Source of the DNA: JAIQFL01 sp035501495
GTDB lineage: Bacteria; Acidobacteriota; Terriglobia; Bryobacterales; Bryobacteraceae
DNA: 64,000 nucleotides
Assembly (NCBI GenBank): GCA_035501495.1
Contig: DATJWB010000013.1
Location: 1 to 64,000 of the forward strand
Direction of reading: 5' to 3'
The position numbers and the translations under genes were made by a program. Position 1 is the stretch's first letter; the number at the start of each line of letters is the position of its first letter. Below are positions 57,953 through 64,000 of this stretch, one piece after another. The notes under the pieces are model-generated. The model worked only from the letters and a program-made list of their open reading frames with translations. It was not told the origin of the DNA and ran no database searches.

Positions 57953-58287
57953 AATACCTGAAAGCGATCAATAAGAAGGCTCGCCGCATCGACGAGATAC
58001 TCACGTCGATGGAAGACGATGTGACGGCACTGCAAAACCCGCAGCAGGGGCAACGTCCGCACGTTCCCATGGGATGCTCGCTGGCGTTTTCGCCGGGATG
58101 GGAGGTGGATGCCGCGGGCGGCACGGCGGGACTCTGTCAGCCGGTAGAGCGCGACATCTACGATTGCTATGTGACGTGCTTCTGGCCGGCCCAGGTCCCC
58201 GACCATCTGAACAACTATCCGGATTGGGCGAGCAAGTGCGCCGCTGCCACCAAAGACTGGCGTAATCTCGACCTGGTGTTTCCATAG
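57949..58287 (+). CDS. qhpC: Quinohemoprotein amine dehydrogenase, gamma subunit (CTQ precursor)
   Basis: 112 residues from a TTG at 57949 that overlaps the qhpD stop (TTGA) and has GGAGAGGAAGG upstream. Residues 1-36 (MKYLKAINKKARRIDEILTS...) are the leader; the core starts near PHVPMGC. With an offset of 36, the known mature positions are all present: C43-E52 (7-16), C63-D69 (27-33), C77-D85 (41-49) for thioether bonds, and C73 with W79 (37-43) for the cysteine tryptophylquinone. The motif CYVTCFWP holds both CTQ residues. This is the catalytic subunit that oxidises primary amines. Coordinates depend on accepting the unusual start. Confidence 0.92.
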   Translation: MKYLKAINKKARRIDEILTSMEDDVTALQNPQQGQRPHVPMGCSLAFSPGWEVDAAGGTAGLCQPVERDIYDCYVTCFWPAQVPDHLNNYPDWASKCAAATKDWRNLDLVFP

Positions 58288-58301
58288 GACAGAGGGCAAC
58301 C

Positions 58302-59441
58302 ATGAGAAAACTGATCGCGCTCGGAGTGTTCCTCTGCGCCGCGGCACGCGGAGGCACGCTCTTCTGCGGCGCATATCCGTATTGGGTGCTGGTGATCGAC
58401 GAGGCCCAGGGAAAGGTGGTGGATCGCATCCGAATGGAAACCGGCCTGCCCACCAGCGTGCGGCTTTCGCACGACCGCAAGACCCTCTACGTCACCACGA
58501 ACGACCATAGCGGCGTGGAAGTGATCGACGTGGCCACCCACAAGGTGCTGAGCCACTTTGTACTGAACGACGCCACGCATCGATATCGCTTCAATGGCGG
58601 CGCGCCCGATCCGCAGGGCAAGCAGCTTTACAGCATCACCACGCAGATCACCAAGCTGTCGGACCGGTATGAGATTGGCAAACCGAAGTACACGATCATC
58701 GATCTGGATCAGCAGAAGATCACCAAGACCGTAGACCAGCCCACCGCCGACGCCAACGGGGGCGGGGAAGGCGGCGCAGGGGGAGGCGGAGGGTTCGGTG
58801 GATTCGGCGGTGGCGGCGGTGGCGGCGGCCGTGGGGGCGGCGCGTTTGAAGTTTCGCCCGACGGCAAGTATCTCTACCAGTTCGGCTCGTCGATCACGGT
58901 ATTGAAGTCGGAAGACTTCAGCTTCGTCGAGCGCATCGAACTGGCTCAGCCCGACGCGCCGGCCATGGAGAACCTGGGGCTCGGGGGGATGATCGAGGCG
59001 ATCAGCCAGCCGGGACAGCGTGTTTCGCTCTTCAACTTCTCCGACCCCATCGTGCACAATCGGGTTTTTGGACTGGCGCGTTTCGACCTGAATACGCGGA
59101 AGTTCGACTTTACGCCGATCGGCCCGGCTCCGGCCGGCATGGGCGGCTTGCACGTGACGCCCGACAAGAAGGCGGCCTACACGGTCATCACGAATGGCAG
59201 CGGCGGAAACAAGCGCTGCGAGTTTTGGGCCCTCGATCTGGCCACCAGCCGCGTCACCCGAACCGGCGAAGTGCCCTGCCGGTCACGATACAGCTTCGGG
59301 CTATCGGCCAACGGCACCAAGCTCTATATCTACGGCGCGGGCTTCGAAATCGAAGTCTACGATGCCACGACCTTCCAGAAGGAAGCCACGTGGGATCTGG
59401 GGAACGATATGACGGGCGGCGGCATGGCCGTGATCCCGTGA
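58302..59441 (+). CDS. qhpB: Quinohemoprotein amine dehydrogenase, beta subunit
   Basis: 379 residues, with a good ribosome site (AGAGGG). A signal peptide (MRKLIALGVFLCAAARGGT) is followed by a beta-propeller of YVTN type: VRLSHDRKTLYVTTNDHSGV, EVIDVATHKVLSHFVLNDAT, FEVSPDGKYLYQFGSSITVL, HVTPDKKAAYTVITNGSGG and FGLSANGTKLYIYGAGFEIE. In the known enzyme this seven-bladed propeller covers the gamma subunit and shapes the active site. Residues about 153-182 are an almost pure glycine insertion (GGGGGFGGFGGGGGGGGRG), unusual for this fold. It is 14 bases after gamma; the following hydrolase overlaps its stop. Confidence 0.9.
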   Translation: MRKLIALGVFLCAAARGGTLFCGAYPYWVLVIDEAQGKVVDRIRMETGLPTSVRLSHDRKTLYVTTNDHSGVEVIDVATHKVLSHFVLNDATHRYRFNGGAPDPQGKQLYSITTQITKLSDRYEIGKPKYTIIDLDQQKITKTVDQPTADANGGGEGGAGGGGGFGGFGGGGGGGGRGGGAFEVSPDGKYLYQFGSSITVLKSEDFSFVERIELAQPDAPAMENLGLGGMIEAISQPGQRVSLFNFSDPIVHNRVFGLARFDLNTRKFDFTPIGPAPAGMGGLHVTPDKKAAYTVITNGSGGNKRCEFWALDLATSRVTRTGEVPCRSRYSFGLSANGTKLYIYGAGFEIEVYDATTFQKEATWDLGNDMTGGGMAVIP

Positions 59442-60754
59442 CGATCCGGCTGGCCGGCATTATCGCGTGTGCCGCCGCACTCGCGCAGACGAATCCGGAT
59501 GCCGCCGCCCGCCATGCGCTCGACCTTTTGCTATCGGAGAAGTACGCGGAACTCAGCGCCACGGCGGCTCCCTCGGCACGGCAGACGCTGACGCCCGAGT
59601 TCCTGCGCGATCGTGCCGGGGCGGAAGTGAAGAGCTTCGGCAAGCCGGGCCGCATCGGCACCGCGGCGGTCGCCAGGGACGGCCGGAATACGCTGGTCAG
59701 CATTCCCGTGCAGTTCGCGCGGGGGATCGTCAACGTACAGTTCACGCTCAATGAGGCGGGCCAACTGGCCGGCCTGTTCTTCCGCCCCGCGGACGCACCG
59801 TTGCCGCCAGTGTGGCGAAGGCCCGCGTACAGCCGGCCGGATTCGTTCCGCGAATGCGAGGTTACGGTTGGAGAAGACGAGTGGAAACTCGGCGGGACAT
59901 TGCTGGTGCCCAACGGAAGGGCGCCGTTTCCGGCCATCGTGTTGGTGCACGGTCCCGGACCCAATGACCGCGACGAGACGATTTACTCCAACAAAGTGTT
60001 CGCCGACTTGGCGGAGGGACTGGCGTCGCGCGGGATCGCCGTGCTGCGTTACGACAAGCGGACCAAGGTGTACGGCTCGAAGATGAGCGAAATGGATTAC
60101 GCCGTTCAGCAGGAGACGGTAGAGGATGCGGTCCGTGCCGCCGCGCTGCTGAGGCGTAGGCCGGAGATTCATCCCGCCCGTGTGTGGGTTCTGGGTCATA
60201 GCCTTGGCGGCTACCTTGCTCCGCGAATCGCGGTGCAGGACGGCAAACTGGCGGGACTGATCTTCCTGGCGGCGAATGCGAGGCCGGTGGAAGACATGAC
60301 CCTGTCGGCCAACGAGTACGTCGCCAACCTGAACGGCAATCCTTCGCCCGAGGCGCAGAAACGGCTCGACGCTCTGCGGGCCGAAGTGGCGAAGGTGAAG
60401 AATCTCCAGGCGGGGAAGTCGAATCCGCCGGTCCTGTTGGGACTGCCGGTGGCGTATCTTCTCGATCTGAAAGGATACGATCCGTTGGCGGCGGTGCAGC
60501 GTCTGAAGATTCCGATGCTGTTCCTGCAGGGAGGGCGTGACTTCCAGGTGACGATGAAGGACTTCGATCTTTGGAAATCGGCGATGGGCGGCCGCCGGAA
60601 TGCCAAGTTCTTAGACTATCCGGCGCTAAATCACCTGTTCATCGCCGGCGAGGGCAAGAGTTCTCCGGCGGAGTACCGCGTGCCGGGCAACGTGGCCGGG
60701 GAAACGGTTCGCGCGATCGCCGACTGGGTGCTCTTGGTGGCGGCGTCCCGATGA
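59438..60754 (+). CDS. Secreted alpha/beta hydrolase with DUF3887 domain
   Basis: 438 residues from a GTG that overlaps the beta stop (GTGA). A short signal (IRLAGIIACAAALAQT) leads into a DUF3887-like domain (HALDLLLSEKYAELSATAAP, NVQFTLNEAGQLAGLFFRP) and an alpha/beta hydrolase with VLVHGPGPNDRDETI, nucleophile LGHSLGGYLAP (Ser near 253), Asp in FLQGGRDFQ (about 366) and His in ALNHLFIAGEG (about 397). Such proteins cleave esters or amides. Coupling to the amine dehydrogenase genes suggests that it prepares substrate, but this is inference. Its stop codon lies inside a REP-like hairpin. Confidence 0.85.
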   Translation: MTIRLAGIIACAAALAQTNPDAAARHALDLLLSEKYAELSATAAPSARQTLTPEFLRDRAGAEVKSFGKPGRIGTAAVARDGRNTLVSIPVQFARGIVNVQFTLNEAGQLAGLFFRPADAPLPPVWRRPAYSRPDSFRECEVTVGEDEWKLGGTLLVPNGRAPFPAIVLVHGPGPNDRDETIYSNKVFADLAEGLASRGIAVLRYDKRTKVYGSKMSEMDYAVQQETVEDAVRAAALLRRRPEIHPARVWVLGHSLGGYLAPRIAVQDGKLAGLIFLAANARPVEDMTLSANEYVANLNGNPSPEAQKRLDALRAEVAKVKNLQAGKSNPPVLLGLPVAYLLDLKGYDPLAAVQRLKIPMLFLQGGRDFQVTMKDFDLWKSAMGGRRNAKFLDYPALNHLFIAGEGKSSPAEYRVPGNVAGETVRAIADWVLLVAASR

Positions 60755-60938
60755 TTCGGGACGCGGCAGCCTCCAAAACCCCTTCGCGGGCACCGGCGGG
60801 GGAGGCGGCCAAAAGCGTCCCGAAGAGTCGGGACGCGGCAGGCTGGAGGGCCTGCGCCACGTCGATGGCGCAAGGGTTTTCATGGAGTTCTGTGGGCCGG
60901 CGGGGGCCCATGGGTACAGGCACGAGTGCCCGCGCCAC
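60741..60938 (+). repeat. REP-like dispersed repeat, copy C (longest)
   Basis: About 200 bases rich in hairpins: GTCCCGA-TGAT-TCGGGAC (60745-60762), GTCCCGA-AGAG-TCGGGAC (about 60817-60834) and GGCACGAGTGCC. Bases 60802-60861 match copy B (57 of 60), and 60919-60938 match copy A exactly in reverse. The first hairpin supplies the stop codon of the hydrolase gene. Confidence 0.75.
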
Positions 60939-60955
60939 GTATACTGAGAGTTGGA

Positions 60956-62872
60956 ATGGAACGGCGCGGCTGGAGACGTACGGCGGCATATGTGGGGCTC
61001 CTGGGCGCGGCCTTTGTCGTAGCCGTGGCAGGGAGTTGGGCGCTGGGGTCGACTCTCGATAACGCCGCTTACGATTTCATGTTCCGGCTGTATCAGCCGC
61101 AACCATGGCAGACGCAGTCGGTTTTGCTGTCCATCGATGAGCCGACCCTGGCGGCGACGCCGGGAGGCATGCACGGCATACGCCGGAAACTCGCCGAGGC
61201 ACTCGAACTGGTCGCGCGGGCGAAGCCCAAGGTGGTTGCCGTGGATATGATCCTGGCAGACCAGAGCGAAGACCCGGCGGTGGACCGGGCCCTTGCCGGC
61301 GCGCTTTGCGGCACTCCCAACCTGGTGCTGTCATCGGAACTGATCAAAGATGGCACCGAGTGGGAGGATCCGCGTCCCGAGTTTCGGAAATGCGCGGCGG
61401 CGATCGGGCACGTGCACGCACGGCCGGATCCGGCGGATTCCCGAACGCGCGCGATCCCGCTGGTCAAGCGGACGGGCCACGACCAGCGGTACGCGTTGTC
61501 TCTGCAGGCCTTCGCCCTCAGCCGGGGCGCCAAGATCACGCTCTTGTCGGATTCCTATGATGTTGAAGTCGGGAACGCCACGATTCCGGTAGAAGGGTCG
61601 CCGCGGTTGTCGCGCCGTATCGGAGAGAGCAACGAGTTCCGCCTCATGCGGGTGCGGTTCATACCGGCGAACATGCAGCCGATCCAGCGGATCTCCGTGC
61701 AGGACCTGATTCTCCATCCCGATCTGGCCAGGGCGTTTTCCGGCAAGGTGGTTTTTGTGGGTGTGATCGCGCCGACGGCGGAGATTCGCGATCGCCTGCT
61801 GACGCCGACCAGTCCGGACGTGTACGTGACGGGGATCGAGATCAACGCCGAAGCTTTCGAAACGATGAATCAGGGGCAGTTCCTCACCAATGCCGGCGAC
61901 TTGTGGGTAGTCCTGTTCAGCCTTGCTTTGGCGGCGATGGCGGGGCTGGCTTTCCGGTACCTGCCCGGCTGGCGCGCATATGGCGCGGGAGTGGCGATCT
62001 TCCTGGCGTCGCAGGTGGTTCCCTACCTGCTGTTTCGGAAGCGGGTGGTGTTTCCCCTGGCGATGCCCACAGCGGCGTCGGCGCTGACGACCATGGCGGC
62101 GGCCGCTTATTATCACCTGGTGGTGCGGCGCAACTGGCTGGTGGAACAGTCGGCCCGGGAGCGCTATCAGCAGGCCATGCATTTCGTAACGCACGAGATG
62201 CGGACGCCGCTGGCGACCATCCAGGGATCGAGCGAACTGCTTTCGCGCTACGCGTTGAATGAGGAGAAGCGGAAGCATTTCGCGGTCACCATCAACTCCG
62301 AATCGAAGCGCGTGGCGCGCATGCTGGAGATCTTCCTGAACGTGGAGCGCCTCTCGGCAGGCCAGATGCAGTTGAAGCGCGAGTCGATTTCGGTGAAACA
62401 GATGGTGGAGGTGTGCGTAGAGCGGATCAAAGTGCTGGCCGACCGCAAGCACATCGGCGTCACGCTGGTGCCGGTGGATGAGGCTCTGCAGCTTACGGGC
62501 GACCGTGAACTGATGGAATACGCCTGCTACAATCTACTTACGAACGCGGTGAAGTATTCACCGCAAAAGACCGAGGTGACGGTCTCCGTCTGGCAGGAGG
62601 GCGGGAATGTCCGGATCGCTGTGAAGGATCAGGGCATTGGAATGGACCAAAAGGAAGTCAAGCAGATTTTTCAGAAGTTCTATCGCACAATAAAGGCGGA
62701 AGAATCCGGCGAAGCGGGCACCGGAATCGGCCTCTCCCTCGTCCAACAGATCGTGGAGCAGCACGGGGGAAAGATCGGGGTCACCAGCCAGCCGGGAACG
62801 GGCTCCTGTTTTACGATCGTGGTTCCGGCGGCGGCCATGAATGACCGTCCCACGGCGGCAGAGCGGCATTGA
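60956..62872 (+). CDS. CHASE2-domain sensor histidine kinase
   Basis: 638 residues from ATG 60956 (MERRGWRRTAAYVGLLGAAF). One N-terminal transmembrane helix, a periplasmic CHASE2 domain (about 30-300: YDFMFRLYQPQPWQTQSVLL, KVVAVDMILADQSEDPAVDR, GKVVFVGVIAPTAEIRDRLL), then three helices (about 318-400) and the kinase: THEMRTPLATIQGSSELLSR (His near 413), NLLTNAVKYSP, KDQGIGMDQKEVKQIFQKFY and GTGIGLSLVQQIVEQHGGKI. TATACT lies 10 bases before the start. It is coupled to the NtrC-type regulator by a one-base overlap. CHASE2 sensors bind unknown signals. Confidence 0.9.
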   Translation: MERRGWRRTAAYVGLLGAAFVVAVAGSWALGSTLDNAAYDFMFRLYQPQPWQTQSVLLSIDEPTLAATPGGMHGIRRKLAEALELVARAKPKVVAVDMILADQSEDPAVDRALAGALCGTPNLVLSSELIKDGTEWEDPRPEFRKCAAAIGHVHARPDPADSRTRAIPLVKRTGHDQRYALSLQAFALSRGAKITLLSDSYDVEVGNATIPVEGSPRLSRRIGESNEFRLMRVRFIPANMQPIQRISVQDLILHPDLARAFSGKVVFVGVIAPTAEIRDRLLTPTSPDVYVTGIEINAEAFETMNQGQFLTNAGDLWVVLFSLALAAMAGLAFRYLPGWRAYGAGVAIFLASQVVPYLLFRKRVVFPLAMPTAASALTTMAAAAYYHLVVRRNWLVEQSARERYQQAMHFVTHEMRTPLATIQGSSELLSRYALNEEKRKHFAVTINSESKRVARMLEIFLNVERLSAGQMQLKRESISVKQMVEVCVERIKVLADRKHIGVTLVPVDEALQLTGDRELMEYACYNLLTNAVKYSPQKTEVTVSVWQEGGNVRIAVKDQGIGMDQKEVKQIFQKFYRTIKAEESGEAGTGIGLSLVQQIVEQHGGKIGVTSQPGTGSCFTIVVPAAAMNDRPTAAERH

Positions 62873-64000
62873 TGAGCAAACTACTGTTAGTCGAAGACGA
62901 CGAGGCGCTTCAGTTTACAATTCTTACGGCCCTGGAGGAGAAGGGCTACGCGGTAGACGCGGTATCGACCACCGGCGAAGCCATGGAGCGTCTGAGCGAC
63001 AACGCTTATCCGATTGTCATTTCGGACATTTATATCGACGAGGGCACGGGGCTGGACGTGCTCAAAGCGGCCAAACGCAAGGACCCGGAGTGTTCCGTCA
63101 TTCTGATGACGGGGCGCGGGACCGTGGAAACGGTGATGGACGCGACGCGGGGCGGGGTCTTCGAATATATCGCCAAACCGTTCGAACTCGACTTGATGCT
63201 CGACGTGGTGGAGCGCGCCGAGGCCAAACGGAACGACCAGGAGAATGAGGCAGAAGACGAAGAACTGCCCGAAAGCCAGATGATCGGCAGTTCGCCGCCC
63301 ATGGTGGAGATTTACAAGAGGGTATGCAAAGCCGCCCCCACCGATGCGACGGTGATCATCGAGGGTGAAACCGGAACCGGTAAGGAACTGGTAGCCCGCA
63401 TGATCCATAACCTGAGCAAGCGGGCCAACCAGCCATTTGTACCGGTGGACTGCGGCTCAATTGCTCCTTCCCTGCTCGAAAGCGAGCTGTTCGGCGCGGT
63501 ACGGGGTGCTTACACCGGCGCGGACCGCGATCGCCTGGGGGTCTTCGAGGCAGCCAACCGCGGCACCGTGCTTCTGGACGAGATCGGGGAGATCGATCTG
63601 AACTTCCAGTTGGCCCTGCTGCGGTTTTTGCAGGGGAATGAAATCCGGCCCGTGGGCGCCTCCCGGTCGAAGGAAGTGGACGTGCGCGTGATCGCCGCTA
63701 CGAATCGCGATTTGCAGCGCATGGTGGATGAAGAGAGGTTTCGCGAGGACTTGTGGTGGCGCCTGAATACGATCCGGATCGTGATTCCGCCGTTGCGGGA
63801 ACGGCGGAGCGACATTCCCCTGCTGGCGCGGTTCTACGTCAACAAGTACAACGGCCGCTACTCCCGGGAAGTCAAGTTGATGGAGTCCGGCGTCAAGGCG
63901 CTGCAGGACTACACCTGGCCCGGTAATGTCCGGCAGTTGCAGCACATGATGGAGCGGCTGGTCGTACTGGCCGATCGGGTGGATGCCGAGGCAGTGAACA
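62872..64000 (+). CDS. NtrC-family sigma-54-dependent response regulator (partial)
   Basis: 376 visible residues; the gene runs off the right edge. The receiver has KLLLVEDDEALQFTILTALE and phospho-Asp 52 (VISDIYIDEGTG), with Lys in YIAKPFELDLM. From about 145 a sigma-54 activation domain follows: Walker A GETGTGKELVAR (about 165), the loop GAYTGAD (about 213), Walker B TVLLDEIGEI and the sensor RVIAATNRDL, then WPGNVRQLQHMMERL. The C-terminal DNA-binding helix-turn-helix is not in the window. It is the cognate regulator of the upstream kinase and should activate sigma-54 promoters. Confidence 0.93.
   Translation, partial: MSKLLLVEDDEALQFTILTALEEKGYAVDAVSTTGEAMERLSDNAYPIVISDIYIDEGTGLDVLKAAKRKDPECSVILMTGRGTVETVMDATRGGVFEYIAKPFELDLMLDVVERAEAKRNDQENEAEDEELPESQMIGSSPPMVEIYKRVCKAAPTDATVIIEGETGTGKELVARMIHNLSKRANQPFVPVDCGSIAPSLLESELFGAVRGAYTGADRDRLGVFEAANRGTVLLDEIGEIDLNFQLALLRFLQGNEIRPVGASRSKEVDVRVIAATNRDLQRMVDEERFREDLWWRLNTIRIVIPPLRERRSDIPLLARFYVNKYNGRYSREVKLMESGVKALQDYTWPGNVRQLQHMMERLVVLADRVDAEAVN

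Overview
The window looks like a chromosomal piece of a GC-rich member of the Acidobacteriota, most likely the Solibacter/Bryobacter group. The reasons are a protein ending in the Solibacter-type C-terminal domain (TIGR03437-like), three large duplicated MacB/FtsX permeases of the acidobacterial 'ADOP' type (two with PadR regulators), TonB-dependent receptors with an N-terminal carboxypeptidase-regulatory-like domain, and many secreted enzymes. Nothing looks like an integrated phage or a large island; no rRNA, tRNA or CRISPR array was seen. The placement is inferred from gene families only.

Layout. 1-4.1 kb: a TonB-dependent receptor (runs off the left edge) divergent from a secreted ThuA-like protein. 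4.1-5.9 kb: debris of an IS630-type transposase and an alpha/beta hydrolase. 5.9-14 kb: NHL-repeat secreted protein, LigC-type ATP-dependent DNA ligase, double-domain esterase, O-acetylhomoserine sulfhydrylase. 14-15 kb: broken genes, then a VapBC-type toxin-antitoxin pair. 16-22.4 kb: PadR plus ADOP permease, a pentapeptide-repeat protein and two tandem MacB-like permeases. 22.4-29.7 kb: two methyltransferases, an ECF sigma/anti-sigma pair (anti-sigma fused to DUF4349), another ADOP permease and a YkgJ-type protein. 29.7-36 kb: secreted START-like protein, GMC oxidoreductase, Tat-exported GH28 enzyme, frameshifted enoyl-CoA hydratase, HTH-TPR regulator.

36-38.6 kb holds a chemotaxis operon (cheY-cheB-cheR-cheX) in which every gene is damaged, including an in-frame deletion that removes the CheB phospho-acceptor region. 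38.6-43 kb: a 1286-residue hybrid kinase with two histidine-kinase modules and its small response regulator. 43.1-44.5 kb: a fusion of a thioredoxin-like [2Fe-2S] ferredoxin to an O-methyltransferase. 44.5-50 kb: ADOP plus PadR, an OmpA/DUF4398 protein and a DUF1963 protein. 50-51 kb: a TonB-receptor pseudogene.

51.2-60.8 kb is the most interesting block: a TonB receptor followed by a complete quinohemoprotein amine dehydrogenase operon (alpha, radical-SAM maturase QhpD, gamma, beta) with overlapping or tight junctions, and a coupled secreted hydrolase. The gamma peptide has all eight residues needed for the three Cys-acid thioether bridges and the cysteine tryptophylquinone. The usual partner genes for export, protease and Trp hydroxylation (qhpE, qhpF, qhpG) are not in the window. 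Alpha and beta carry glycine-rich insertions. A CHASE2 histidine kinase and an NtrC-type regulator follow and run off the right edge. A dispersed REP-like repeat occurs at 26.05, 50.99 and 60.74 kb.
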